DNA of 19,640 bases from Amphritea sp. (lineage in GTDB: Bacteria; Pseudomonadota; Gammaproteobacteria; Pseudomonadales; Nitrincolaceae), in NCBI GenBank assembly GCA_024679635.1, contig JAIBDA010000013.1, positions 1 to 19,640 on the forward strand, written 5' to 3'. A model generated the notes under the pieces. It saw nothing but the letters and a program-made list of their open reading frames with translations, was not told where the DNA came from and ran no database searches. Of the stretch, positions 1-7,250 are shown in pieces. How positions within the stretch are numbered: position 1 is the first letter of the stretch; the number at the start of each line of letters is the position of its first letter. The position numbers and the translations under genes were made by a program.

Positions 1-1800
1 CTCGAAGGGGACAAACAGAAGTGTATCGCGGCGGGGATGGACGATTACATGAGCAAACCGTTCCGATCGGAGGAGATGCTGGCGATGATCGAGCGTTGGG
101 CCTGTGAGCGACCCGCTGACAAGAAAAAGGGTGTGAAACACATCTACGGTTATCCCGGTGGAGCACTGCTGCATATTTATGATGCACTGTTTCGGCAGGA
201 AGATGTACAACACGTTCTGGTTCGCCATGAGCAAGCTGCGACTCATATGGCTGATGCTTATGCTCGTGCAACCGGTAAAGCTGGCGTTGCATTGGTAACG
301 TCGGGTCCTGGTGCAACAAATGCCGTGACAGGCATTGCTACCGCTTATATGGATTCTATTCCGATGGTTGTTATTACCGGGCAGGTAATGAGCTTTCTGA
401 TCGGTGAAGATGCGTTCCAGGACACCGATATGCTCGGTGTCTCCCGTCCCGTTGTTAAGCATAGCTTTAGTGTTCAGAACCCTGAAGATATTCCTACGAT
501 TATTAAGAAAGCGTTCCATATTGCTGAGAGTGGCCGCCCGGGCCCGGTTGTCGTTGATATTCCTAAGGATATGACTGCGCCGACAGATCGCTTTGATTAT
601 GAATATCCGAAGAGCGTTAAAATGCGCTCCTATAACCCGGTTAGCCGTGGTCATAGTGGACAGATCAAAAAAGCGATGGATATGGTGCTGGATGCTAAGC
701 GCCCGGTTATCTATTCTGGCGGTGGTGTCATCATGGGTGATGCCAGCGCTGAACTGACCGAGCTGGCGCAACTGTTGAATGCGCCTGTGACAAATACACT
801 GATGGGCCTGGGTGGCTATCCGGGTACTGATCGTCAGTTTATCGGCATGTTAGGAATGCATGGTAGTTACGAAGCCAATATGGCGATGCACCACGCTGAT
901 TTGATTCTGGCAGTGGGTGCGCGTTTTGATGACCGGGTAACGAACGGCGTTGATAAGTTTTGTCCTACCGCCAAAATTATCCATGTTGATATCGATCCGG
1001 CTTCTATCTCTAAAACGATTAAAGCTGATGTGCCTATTGTTGGGCCGGCTAAGCATGTTCTGCAGGAGATGAGTTCTCTGGTTAAGAACAGCAAGAAGCA
1101 GCTTGAAAAAGAAGCGATTGATTCCTGGTGGCAGCAGATTGATGAGTGGCGCGGCCGTCATGGTGGACGTTTCCGTACCGATGATTCTGACAGTATGAAG
1201 CCGCAGCAGGTTATTGAGATGCTGAGTAAAGTTACCGGCGGTGATGCTTATGTTTGTTCGGATGTAGGCCAGCATCAGATGTTTGCTGCACAGTACTACA
1301 AGTTTAATAAACCGAATCGCTGGATTAACTCTGGTGGTCGGGGCACGATGGGCTTTGGCTTACCTGCTGCGATGGGCGTGAAAATGAACTTCCCCGATGA
1401 GGAAGTGGTTTGCGTTACCGGAGAAGGCAGTATCCAAATGAATATTCAGGAGCTGTCTACCATTAGCCAGTACGATATCCCCTTGAAGGTTATCTGCCTG
1501 AATAACGGCTCTCTGGGTATGGTGCGTCAGTGGCAGGATATGAACTATGAGTCACGTCACTCTCAGTCCTACATGGAATCACTACCTGATTTCGTTAAAT
1601 TGGTAGAAGCCTATGGTCATGTGGGTATGAAAGTTGAAAAGTACGAAGATTTGGAAGCGGCGATGACCGAAGCGTTCGCCCTGAAAGATCGCATGGTATT
1701 TATGGATATTACTGTAGATCCGTTTGAGCATGTATACCCGATGCAGGTGCCACGCGGCTCTATGCGTGATATGTGGTTGAGCAAGACGGAGAGAACTTGA
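1..1800 (+). CDS. ilvI: Acetolactate synthase large subunit with a foreign receiver-domain tail at its N-terminus (5' partial)
   Basis: From about base 130 on this is the catalytic subunit of acetohydroxyacid synthase, the ThDP- and FAD-dependent enzyme that condenses pyruvate with pyruvate or 2-ketobutyrate in branched-chain amino acid synthesis. Visible are the catalytic glutamate in RHEQAA (Glu codon 229-231), the FQDTDM and KHSF segments, and the ThDP motif that begins GEGS (1420-1431) and ends with Asn-Asn (1501-1506). The C-terminus ends in WLSKTERT as in E. coli IlvI. The frame is open to the left edge. Its first ~43 codons ([11 protein letters not shown], then a helix ending near IERW) look like the end of a CheY-like receiver domain, and the normal first ~17 residues of IlvI are missing. 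An internal ATG at 37 lies inside the receiver-like part and is not a convincing start. The downstream ilvH ATG lies 2 bases past the stop. The enzyme identity is certain; whether this chimera exists in the cell is doubtful. Confidence 0.93.
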   Translation, partial: LEGDKQKCIAAGMDDYMSKPFRSEEMLAMIERWACERPADKKKGVKHIYGYPGGALLHIYDALFRQEDVQHVLVRHEQAATHMADAYARATGKAGVALVTSGPGATNAVTGIATAYMDSIPMVVITGQVMSFLIGEDAFQDTDMLGVSRPVVKHSFSVQNPEDIPTIIKKAFHIAESGRPGPVVVDIPKDMTAPTDRFDYEYPKSVKMRSYNPVSRGHSGQIKKAMDMVLDAKRPVIYSGGGVIMGDASAELTELAQLLNAPVTNTLMGLGGYPGTDRQFIGMLGMHGSYEANMAMHHADLILAVGARFDDRVTNGVDKFCPTAKIIHVDIDPASISKTIKADVPIVGPAKHVLQEMSSLVKNSKKQLEKEAIDSWWQQIDEWRGRHGGRFRTDDSDSMKPQQVIEMLSKVTGGDAYVCSDVGQHQMFAAQYYKFNKPNRWINSGGRGTMGFGLPAAMGVKMNFPDEEVVCVTGEGSIQMNIQELSTISQYDIPLKVICLNNGSLGMVRQWQDMNYESRHSQSYMESLPDFVKLVEAYGHVGMKVEKYEDLEAAMTEAFALKDRMVFMDITVDPFEHVYPMQVPRGSMRDMWLSKTERT

Positions 1801-1802
1801 TC

Positions 1803-2294
1803 ATGAGACATATTATTTCTGTGTTGATGGAAAACGAGCCGGGTGCTCTGTCCCGGGTTGTAGGCCTTTTCGCCCAGCGAAATTTCAATATTGAATCGTT
1901 GACGGTTGCGCCGACAGAAGATTCAACTTTATCCCGTCTGACGGTGACTACCTTTGGTAGTGACAAGGTGATCGAGCAGATCACTAAGCAGCTGAATAAG
2001 CTGATAGACGTGGTTAAAGTGGTTGATCTGACAGAAGGCGATCATATCGAGCGTGAACTTATGATGATCAAGCTGAAGGCTAACGGCCAGATGCGCGCTG
2101 AAATTAAGCGTACTGCGGATATTTTCCGCGGTCAGATTATCGATGTGACGCCGAATACTTATACTGTTCAGCTGACCGGTGCCAGTGACAAACTGGATGC
2201 CTTTATTGAAACGCTGGGTACTGCTCATATTATGGAAGTGGTGCGTACCGGTGTATCGGGTTTGTCCCGGGGTGAAAAAGTCCTGAGTCTGTAA
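1803..2294 (+). CDS. ilvH: Acetolactate synthase small (regulatory) subunit
   Basis: Regulatory subunit that binds and activates the large subunit and confers valine feedback inhibition. Starting at the ATG at 1803 gives 163 residues, the same length as E. coli IlvH. The N-terminal ACT domain is plain (residues ~1-75: MRHIISVLMENEPGALSRVV, then RNFNIESL with the ligand-site Asn). The C-terminal ACT-like domain follows and ends in VSGLSRGEKVLSL. A GGAGAG ribosome site at 1788-1793 sits inside the end of ilvI. An in-frame GTG or ATG further upstream would add ten non-homologous residues, so 1803 is preferred. Transcription with ilvI is expected from the 2-base gap. A strong terminator follows about 20 bases after the stop, so the pair is its own transcription unit and does not read into ilvC, which is absent here. 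Confidence 0.97.
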   Translation: MRHIISVLMENEPGALSRVVGLFAQRNFNIESLTVAPTEDSTLSRLTVTTFGSDKVIEQITKQLNKLIDVVKVVDLTEGDHIERELMMIKLKANGQMRAEIKRTADIFRGQIIDVTPNTYTVQLTGASDKLDAFIETLGTAHIMEVVRTGVSGLSRGEKVLSL

Positions 2295-2312
2295 AAGTCT
2301 CTGATAACGTCT

Positions 2313-2340
2313 AAAAACCGCTCTTCGAGCGGTTTTTTTT
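2313..2340 (+). terminator. Rho-independent terminator after ilvIH
   Basis: A stem CCGCTC / GAGCGG closes a three-base TTC loop. It is flanked by an A-run on the left (2313-2317) and eight T on the right (2333-2340), so it could work in both directions. A second small hairpin (CCCG / CGGG around five T) follows at 2343-2355. Confidence 0.92.
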
Positions 2341-2358
2341 CGCCCGTTTTTCGGGTAA

Positions 2359-2385
2359 TTGAAACCTGTCTACACTGCCTATAGT
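2359..2385 (+). promoter_or_regulatory. Candidate sigma70 promoter for the 2562 gene
   Basis: TTGAAA at 2359-2364 and TATAGT at 2380-2385 each match five of six consensus bases. The 15-base spacer is shorter than ideal. A second -10-like TATACT lies at 2429-2434 without a good -35. Either could drive the small gene downstream, which follows a terminator and so needs its own promoter. Confidence 0.4.
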
Positions 2386-2442
2386 TACAAATTGTTTGTG
2401 AATTTACGGGCAGATGATTTTTTCTGACTATACTTAACGGTC

Positions 2443-2463
2443 CCTCCGGAGTGAAAACGGAGG
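2443..2463. repeat. Short inverted repeat upstream of the small gene
   Basis: CCTCCG at 2443-2448 and CGGAGG at 2458-2463 form a 6-bp dyad around nine bases. It lies just after the TATACT element at 2429-2434 and could be an operator or an RNA hairpin in the leader. The function is not known. Confidence 0.35.
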
Positions 2464-2561
2464 ATAGAGAGTCGGTGGTTCAGGGAGTCTTTAGCTTATT
2501 AAAGGTGTTGGCACAGGAAAGTGATTATCAGAAGGCGGTGACGCGATCTGAGGAGGTTTTT

Positions 2562-2759
2562 ATGATTCACTCAATTCAACTGATAGCGCTATCGGTGTTG
2601 CTAGTGATGCCTATAGGTGGCCAGATAGATCGGAATAGCGATGTTCAGCTTTATGAAATGGTGAAATATGATTCACTACCTATATGGTTACCGTTCACCC
2701 CTTTTCCCCGTTGGCAGGATACTTACGCGATTGTGTTTGAGCAGGAGATGCTGGCCTGA
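2562..2759 (+). CDS. Small exported or membrane protein of unknown function (65 aa)
   Basis: I do not recognise this protein. The ATG at 2562 has an excellent ribosome site (AGGAGG at 2551-2556, five bases upstream). The product would have a hydrophobic N-terminal segment (residues ~4-19, IQLIALSVLLVMPIGG), then a polar, Trp/Pro/Phe-containing tail (WLPFTPFPRW). That is the layout of a signal peptide or one membrane anchor with a short periplasmic part. The same frame is open back to a GTG at 2451, which would add 37 charged residues, but that start has only a weak, too-close GGA. The frame sits alone between the ilvIH terminator and the dyad before phnN. It could be a genuine microprotein or a chance ORF behind a strong Shine-Dalgarno sequence. 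Position 2562 is my choice of start. Confidence 0.55.
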   Translation: MIHSIQLIALSVLLVMPIGGQIDRNSDVQLYEMVKYDSLPIWLPFTPFPRWQDTYAIVFEQEMLA

Positions 2760-2761
2760 CT

Positions 2762-2778
2762 TCGCTGTGTCACAGCGA
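2762..2778. repeat. Near-perfect 17-bp palindrome after the small gene
   Basis: TCGCTGTG and CACAGCGA are exact reverse complements around a single T, placed two bases after the TGA at 2757-2759. No T-run follows, so it is not a typical intrinsic terminator. It may be a protein-binding dyad or a stabilising 3' hairpin (6-bp stem, TGTCA loop). Confidence 0.5.
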
Positions 2779-2835
2779 GGAGTTCTGCAGCTGTCTTAAT
2801 CAATACTGGCGTTTCAAATTTAAGCGTATTACTCT

Positions 2836-2872
2836 TGATCTCAAATTAACTGGCTATAGTACTCTGAGATCA
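2836..2872. promoter_or_regulatory. Inverted repeat around the phnN -10 region (candidate operator)
   Basis: TGATCTCA at 2836-2843 and TGAGATCA at 2865-2872 are exact 8-bp reverse complements with centres 29 bp apart, close to three helical turns. A TATAGT -10-like hexamer (2855-2860) lies between them, and the right arm ends five bases before the phnN ATG. TTGATC at 2835-2840 is too close (14 bases) to be a good -35. Reading this as an operator is inference. Confidence 0.45.
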
Positions 2873-2876
2873 TTCT

Positions 2877-3461
2877 ATGAGTGGAAAACTACTCTATCTG
2901 GTGGGCGCTTCAGGCAGCGGTAAAGATAGTTTGCTTGAAGGCTGTCGCCAGCGTCTGCAACCCAGTCACTGCTGTTTTGTGGCTCATCGTTATATTACCC
3001 GCGCGCCTAATATTGGTGGTGAAAATCATATTCACCTCTCTCCCGATGAATTTGATATGCGTGCCAGTATGGGAATGTTTTCCATGCAGTGGTATTCCCA
3101 TAGTTACAGTTACGGCATTGGATCAGAGATTGATAACTGGCTGGCTAAAGGGATAAATGTGGTGATTAATGGCTCTCGGGAGTATTTACAGATTGCGATT
3201 CACGCTTACCCGAGTCTGATACCGGTGCTGGTTCAAGTTGATGAAGATACGTTGCATCAGCGTCTTACTCAGCGAGGCAGGGAGAATGAAGAGGAGATCG
3301 TTAAACGGTTAAATCGTCACCGTCAGATTGTTGATAGCCTGCCTGAAAATATCCAGCTGATCGACAACAACTCAAATTTGCAGGAAGGCGTTGATACGTT
3401 GTTGAAGCTGATTGAGTCCCTGGCACCTGATTCGGTTAAACCTGCTCGCTCGACGCACTAA
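2877..3461 (+). CDS. phnN: Ribose 1,5-bisphosphate phosphokinase PhnN
   Basis: A guanylate-kinase-fold enzyme that phosphorylates ribose 1,5-bisphosphate to PRPP, the last step in making PRPP from phosphonate breakdown. The 194-residue product has a P-loop GASGSGKD at residues 10-17, then AHRYITR, the acidic GGENHI segment, EIDNWL, the NGSR motif and the lid-like QRGREN. All line up with E. coli PhnN (185 residues). The start at 2877 agrees with the E. coli N-terminus (MSGKL versus MMGKL), although the ribosome site is poor. None of the C-P lyase genes (phnG to phnM) is nearby, so it may serve another pentose phosphate route or be a relic of a dispersed phn pathway. The gene lies alone between an operator-like dyad and a strong terminator. 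Confidence 0.9.
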   Translation: MSGKLLYLVGASGSGKDSLLEGCRQRLQPSHCCFVAHRYITRAPNIGGENHIHLSPDEFDMRASMGMFSMQWYSHSYSYGIGSEIDNWLAKGINVVINGSREYLQIAIHAYPSLIPVLVQVDEDTLHQRLTQRGRENEEEIVKRLNRHRQIVDSLPENIQLIDNNSNLQEGVDTLLKLIESLAPDSVKPARSTH

Positions 3462-3478
3462 TTTATTTATGAATGGTA

Positions 3479-3508
3479 GGAGGGTGCACTGTTGCACCCT
3501 CTTTTTTT
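3479..3508 (+). terminator. Rho-independent terminator after phnN
   Basis: AGGGTGCA at 3481-3488 pairs exactly with TGCACCCT at 3493-3500 around the loop CTGT, and seven T follow at 3502-3508. The flanking G and C (3480/3501) extend the stem. It lies only about 20 bases before the thioesterase start, so the next gene relies on readthrough or on a promoter I could not identify. Confidence 0.93.
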
Positions 3509-3524
3509 GGCTGGAGGATTTAGA

Positions 3525-3914
3525 ATGTTCAGTATTGAGATGGGTGTGAGGGATTATGAACTGGATATGCAGGGTATCGTCAATAATGGTGTCTATTTCA
3601 ACTATCTGGAACATGCCCGGCATGAGTTTCTTCTGAGCAGTGGTATTGATTTTGCTGCTCTGACTGAAGCGGGTATCCATCTGGTCGTGATTCGTTCTGA
3701 ACTAGACTATAAAGCTTCATTGAAAAGTGGTGATCGGTTTCGGGTCGAAGTTGCTCTGGAGCGGATCAGTAAAGTGAAATTTGGTTTCCGCCAGCGGGTT
3801 GTTCGCATCGAAGATGAAAAGGTCTGTGTCGCCGGGTTGGTAATAGGCACTGCTCTGAATGAGCGAGGTCGCCCCTATATATCGCCTGAGCTTGAGGCGT
3901 TGTTCAGCGCATGA
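3525..3914 (+). CDS. Hotdog-fold acyl-CoA thioesterase (YbgC/FadM-like)
   Basis: A 129-residue protein of the 4-hydroxybenzoyl-CoA thioesterase family; such enzymes hydrolyse acyl-CoA or related thioesters in the cytosol. The family signature is at residues ~7-33: a YELDMQGIVNNGVYFNYLEH run in which the Asp is the expected catalytic residue, followed by ARHEF. A central hotdog strand region (SELDYKASLKSGDRF) comes next. The start at 3525 has GGAGG at 3513-3517, seven bases upstream. An in-frame GTT/ATG-like extension to 3492 would begin inside the terminator loop and is rejected. The stop overlaps the start of the EamA gene (ATGA at 3911-3914), so the two are translationally coupled. Substrate cannot be told from sequence. 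Confidence 0.88.
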   Translation: MFSIEMGVRDYELDMQGIVNNGVYFNYLEHARHEFLLSSGIDFAALTEAGIHLVVIRSELDYKASLKSGDRFRVEVALERISKVKFGFRQRVVRIEDEKVCVAGLVIGTALNERGRPYISPELEALFSA

Positions 3915-4789
3915 TTAAAGCGACATTTGATAGCCGTGCCATTGTGCTATTGGTGGGGCTTTGCATGTTGTTCGGCTTTAATCAGGTGGTGGTTAAGTTT
4001 GGTCTGGAGGGTATATCACCGTTAATGCAGGCAGGCTTACGCTCTGTCGGTGCATCATTGCTATTAACACTCTGGATGCTGTGGCGGGGTGAGAAAATTT
4101 TATACCGCGACGGGGCATTTTGGTGGGGTGTTCTTCTCGGAGTGCTGTTTGCAATAGAATTTCTGTTTATCTATCTTGCCCTGAACCTGACCACTGTCTC
4201 GCGTGCCACGATATTTCTTTATACCTCCCCTTTTGTCGTCGCACTGGGGGCACACCTGTTTATTCCGGGCGAAAGCCTGAGAAAAGTCCAGGTTGCCGGT
4301 CTGTTAGTTGCCTTCATGGGGGTTGTCTTTGCGTTTCGAGATTCTCTTGATGGTGGTGCCTCTTTGTTGGGGGATGTTTTGGCGCTTGCCGCAGCGTTTT
4401 TTTGGGGAGCAACGACGGTGGTGCTTAAAGCGTCCCCCCAACGTCATCAGTCTCCCTCTCGGGTGTTGCTATATCAGTTGGTTGTTTCGGCTCTTATATT
4501 GCCACTGTTGTCGTGGGGGTTAAATGAACCAGGGGTGATCAGCCTCACGCCACTGGTGATCGGATCGTTATTGTTCCAGATAGTACTGATGGCATTTATG
4601 GGTTATCTGGCCTGGTTCTGGTTGCTGAGTCATTACCCTGCTTCAAAAATTGCCAGTTTTACCTTTCTGACACCACTGTTTGGTGTGTTGTTTGCCTGGT
4701 TGATTCTTGATGAACAGCTATCGTTGGATATGTTGGGCGCTATAGTGCTGGTGGCACTGGGTATTTTTCTGGTTAATAAAAAAGGGTAA
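3911..4789 (+). CDS. EamA/RhaT-family (DMT superfamily) transporter
   Basis: A 292-residue, very hydrophobic inner-membrane protein with about ten predicted transmembrane helices in two EamA-like halves. The first half starts near residue 12 (VLLVGLCMLFGFNQVVVKFG) and the second near residue 150 (LGDVLALAAAFFWGATTVVL). Each half has the small-residue, Trp-containing helix starts typical of the drug/metabolite transporter superfamily. Length matches the usual ~290-300. It overlaps the thioesterase stop by four bases, so both are likely made together. Transport substrate is unknown. DMT proteins near metabolic genes are often metabolite exporters, but nothing in the sequence says which. The gene converges with ilvY, 44 bases apart. 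Confidence 0.9.
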   Translation: MIKATFDSRAIVLLVGLCMLFGFNQVVVKFGLEGISPLMQAGLRSVGASLLLTLWMLWRGEKILYRDGAFWWGVLLGVLFAIEFLFIYLALNLTTVSRATIFLYTSPFVVALGAHLFIPGESLRKVQVAGLLVAFMGVVFAFRDSLDGGASLLGDVLALAAAFFWGATTVVLKASPQRHQSPSRVLLYQLVVSALILPLLSWGLNEPGVISLTPLVIGSLLFQIVLMAFMGYLAWFWLLSHYPASKIASFTFLTPLFGVLFAWLILDEQLSLDMLGAIVLVALGIFLVNKKG

Positions 4790-4797
4790 ACATCAGA

Positions 4798-4822
4798 GGT
4801 GGTTAGTTTCAAGCCAGCCACC
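4798..4822. terminator. Weak hairpin between convergent genes
   Basis: GGTGG at 4798-4802 can pair with CCACC at 4818-4822, with one or two further wobble pairs inside. No adjacent T-run is present on the plus strand; on the minus strand a run of six T lies about ten bases beyond. It may reduce readthrough between the EamA gene and ilvY, but the support is modest. Confidence 0.3.
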
Positions 4823-4833
4823 GTCAGATAGAG

Positions 4834-5706
4834 TTAGCGGATCTGTGACCAGAAGGCCTCAATCAGTGGGCTTTGCAGCTTTTTCTTCAGAGCAAACAGG
4901 CCCACATCATAAGCTTTGAGTTCGGGCTCAATATTTAGGATTCGCACCCGGTCTGCCAGTGGGCTGTTATCCAATACAATCTTGGGTACTACGCCGACGC
5001 CGAATCCCAGGCTCACCATGCTGACGATGGCTTCATTTCCTGCGACTTGTGCATAGATCATCGGTTTAGCCTGATGGGCTTTGAACCAGCGGTCGATTCG
5101 TTTACGTGAAACGCCTTCTTCAGAGAGGATCATCGGCACTACTGACCAGTCTGGAGTGTCAGCCAGTAGCGGGTCCAGATGAATATTTTCATGGGGAGCG
5201 ATAAACACCAGCGGTGAGGTTGCGATATGTTTGAACGCAAGTCCCGCGTTTAGTGTATCTGGTCGCGCGGCGATAGTTATATCGTCTGTGCCAGCCAGTA
5301 CTCGCTGAATCGCATTTTCCGGGTCGCCGGTATGCAATTTTATTTCAATTTTAGGGTGTTGTCGGCGAAACTCGCTAAGGATGTCATAAAGAAAGCTATA
5401 GCTGGCGGTGACCGAACAGTACACACTGATCTCACCCTGTAACTCCTGAGCATCAACCAATAGAGAGTTGCGCACCACGTCCCATTGAGTGAGTGCTTCA
5501 CGGGCATACTCCTGAAAACGTTCACCTTCCCGTGTCAGACTCACCGTACGGTTATCCCGTTCAAACAGTTGTACGCCCAGAGAGCCTTCCAGTTGTTTGA
5601 TAGCGCGCGTCAGCGCAGAAGGGCTGATATGACACGCTTCACTGGCCCGGCCAAAGTGAAGCGTGTCGCAAAGACTGATAAAGAGCTTTAGAGAACGGGT
5701 ATCCAT
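4834..5706 (-). CDS. ilvY: LysR-type regulator IlvY
   Basis: A 290-residue LysR-family activator. The N-terminal winged helix-turn-helix covers residues ~1-60 (HFGRASEACHISPSALTRAI, then FERDNRTVSLT). The effector domain carries stretches close to E. coli IlvY: CSVTASYS, EIKLHTGDPENAI, PMIYAQVAGNEAIVSMVSLG, VLDNSP and a C-terminal SPLIEAFW. In E. coli, IlvY senses acetolactate and acetohydroxybutyrate, the products of acetohydroxyacid synthase, and activates the divergent ilvC. Here the divergent gene is a flavin hydroxylase and no ilvC is in the window, although the synthase genes ilvIH lie 2.5 kb upstream. The ATG at 5706 (MDTRSLKLF) is the natural LysR start. Subfamily assignment rests on remembered E. 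coli sequence. Confidence 0.87.
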   Translation of the reverse strand: MDTRSLKLFISLCDTLHFGRASEACHISPSALTRAIKQLEGSLGVQLFERDNRTVSLTREGERFQEYAREALTQWDVVRNSLLVDAQELQGEISVYCSVTASYSFLYDILSEFRRQHPKIEIKLHTGDPENAIQRVLAGTDDITIAARPDTLNAGLAFKHIATSPLVFIAPHENIHLDPLLADTPDWSVVPMILSEEGVSRKRIDRWFKAHQAKPMIYAQVAGNEAIVSMVSLGFGVGVVPKIVLDNSPLADRVRILNIEPELKAYDVGLFALKKKLQSPLIEAFWSQIR

Positions 5707-5931
5707 AGATTTCTATAATAATATCGTTGCAATTGATGAAACATATTTTCACATATATATCATTTTTCGCAATATAAACCCTGCCTCCCATTCTTTTTAT
5801 TGCGGTTTATAACCAGTTCTAGTCGGGTTTTCTTATGCCGACTTGATCTGGATTAGGGCAATCTATGGACTGAGCCGTTAACGTTGGCGTTTATATACCC
5901 GTTTCAATGGCACTGTCGCCCGAGGTTCAGT
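5707..5931. promoter_or_regulatory. Divergent ilvY / hydroxylase intergenic region with IlvY-like sites
   Basis: This AT-rich 225-bp spacer must hold both promoters. It contains TTGCAATTG at 5727-5735 and an exact inverted repeat, CGCAATA at 5768-5774 and TATTGCG at 5798-5804. TATAAACC (5773-5780) and GGTTTATA (5804-5811) form a second inverted pair. A 6-bp hairpin AGTCGG / CCGACT (5821-5826 / 5838-5843) lies in the hydroxylase leader. TTGC/GCAA-type dyads would suit IlvY as I recall its sites, and LysR proteins usually bind next to their own divergent promoter. Which sites are used is inference. Confidence 0.5.
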
Positions 5932-7137
5932 ATGAAGTATGACATCGTGATTATTGGTGCAGGGCCTGCCGGTCTTAGTTTTGCCCGCTCATTGGGCGAA
6001 ACTGACCTGAAGGTGCTGGTTGTGGAGCGCTCATCCCTCGATACTTTGCGTGAGCCACCGGAAGATGGACGGGAAATCGCACTGACCCATCTGTCGATTG
6101 ATCTGATGAAAAATTCGGGTGCCTGGCAACAACTGGCGAATCAGGATGTATCACCGATCTGTGCTGCCAAGGTGCTGGACGGCGATTCGAGTTATACGCT
6201 GAACTTTGATAATACTGACGCTAACCTGGATGCACTGGGTTACCTGGTGCCAAATGATAAAATTCGTAAGGCATATTTTGAGGTTGTAGAGGGCATCGAA
6301 AATGTTGAACTCCTGACTGAAGTTTCAGTTGAAGATGTTGGCAGTACAGCGGATAGCGCCTGGGTTGTTCTTTCAAATGGCGAGCGAGTGGAGTGTGATC
6401 TGTTGGTGTCGGCGGATAGCCGGTTTTCTGAAACCCGCCGGAAAATGGGTGTGCCCGCCTCGATGAAAGATTTTTCCCGTACCGCTATCGTGTGTCGCAT
6501 GGAACATAGTCTGCCTCATAATCAGACCGCTTTTGAATGTTTCCACTATGGACGTACTTTGGCTATTCTGCCGATGACCGGTAATCTCTCATCCATAGTG
6601 GTAACCGTATCAAGTGCCGAGGCGGAGAGTATCTTTAATATGGGTGAAGAGGCTTTTGCCGCTGATATCGAACAGCGTATGCAGGGGCAGCTAGGCAGTA
6701 TGAAACTTTACGGTCGACGTCACCTGTATCCGTTGGTAGCGGTGCATGCGAATAAATTTATCAGTCGTCGTTTCGCTGTTATTGGTGATGCCGCGGTGGG
6801 GATGCATCCGGTTACTGCGCATGGCTTTAACCTGGGGCTTCGTAGCCAGGAAACCCTGACAAAAGAACTGAAAAAAGCGCTGAAGCAGGGGCAGGATATC
6901 GGTTCGTTCAGTGTGTTAGAAAAGTATCAGAGCGCTCATATGCGGGTGACAAAACCCCTCTACTTAGGCACCAATCTAGTAGTCGGTTTATTCACTAATG
7001 ATAACTTTGCTGCAAAGATTGCCCGTAAGGCAACGTTGCGGGTCGCTAATAATTTTGCTCCTCTGAAGCAGGTAATTACTCGAAAGCTCACGGAAAAGCG
7101 GATAGATATTCCCTTTTTTCTGCCCGGTCTTAAGTAA
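5932..7137 (+). CDS. ubiM: FAD-dependent ubiquinone-pathway hydroxylase, UbiH/UbiM-like
   Basis: A 401-residue flavoprotein monooxygenase of the UbiH/UbiF/UbiM group, which adds ring hydroxyls during ubiquinone synthesis. The FAD-binding GAGPAG lies at residues 9-14, with an acidic strand end (VVER) near 32, a DGREIALTHLS segment in the conserved substrate-proximal region, and the second FAD motif GDAAVGMHP at residues 285-293 followed by AHGFNLGL. The DGREIALTH stretch and the overall N-terminus resemble proteins named UbiM (5-demethoxyubiquinol 5-hydroxylase) more than E. coli UbiH, as far as I recall. The ATG at 5932 has GAGG six bases upstream and starts directly at the Rossmann fold. A TTG at 5884 would add 16 residues without homology. 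It is divergent from ilvY. The hydroxylase family is secure; the exact ring position is not. Confidence 0.72.
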   Translation: MKYDIVIIGAGPAGLSFARSLGETDLKVLVVERSSLDTLREPPEDGREIALTHLSIDLMKNSGAWQQLANQDVSPICAAKVLDGDSSYTLNFDNTDANLDALGYLVPNDKIRKAYFEVVEGIENVELLTEVSVEDVGSTADSAWVVLSNGERVECDLLVSADSRFSETRRKMGVPASMKDFSRTAIVCRMEHSLPHNQTAFECFHYGRTLAILPMTGNLSSIVVTVSSAEAESIFNMGEEAFAADIEQRMQGQLGSMKLYGRRHLYPLVAVHANKFISRRFAVIGDAAVGMHPVTAHGFNLGLRSQETLTKELKKALKQGQDIGSFSVLEKYQSAHMRVTKPLYLGTNLVVGLFTNDNFAAKIARKATLRVANNFAPLKQVITRKLTEKRIDIPFFLPGLK

Positions 7138-7184
7138 AAGGCTTTAAATAAAGAGTTCAATCGTTTTGATTGGAGCTTTGACTA

Positions 7185-7228
7185 TTGAGTCTGTAGCAGA
7201 GCAAGGTATCCTTAAACTGATATTTAAG
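7185..7228 (+). promoter_or_regulatory. Weak promoter candidate and small dyad before the amidotransferase gene
   Basis: TTGAGT at 7185-7190 and TATCCT at 7207-7212 are 16 bases apart, each matching four of six consensus bases. A 6-bp inverted repeat CTTAAA / TTTAAG (7211-7216 / 7223-7228) overlaps the -10 side. The match is weak. Confidence 0.28.
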
Positions 7229-7250
7229 AAGTCTTTTTAAGGGCCTTGTT

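Noticed and set aside
850..1275. 141-residue minus-strand frame inside ilvI
   Set aside because: It lies wholly within a strongly conserved enzyme gene and its translation shows no family features; a shadow of ilvI codon usage.
37..1800. A genuine receiver-regulated acetolactate synthase starting at ATG 37
   Set aside because: The start lies inside the receiver-like part, no ribosome site precedes it, and the receiver fragment lacks the phosphoacceptor region. The frame is open to the window edge, so this is a partial chimera.
2762..2778. Intrinsic terminator for the small gene
   Set aside because: The palindrome is strong but no T-run follows, so I list it only as a repeat.
2877..3461. Ordinary guanylate kinase (gmk)
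   Set aside because: The AHRYITR, GGENHI and NGSR motifs and the N-terminus match PhnN rather than Gmk.
5884..5931. Earlier TTG start for the flavin hydroxylase
   Set aside because: It would add 16 non-homologous residues before the FAD motif; ATG 5932 has a GAGG site at the right distance.
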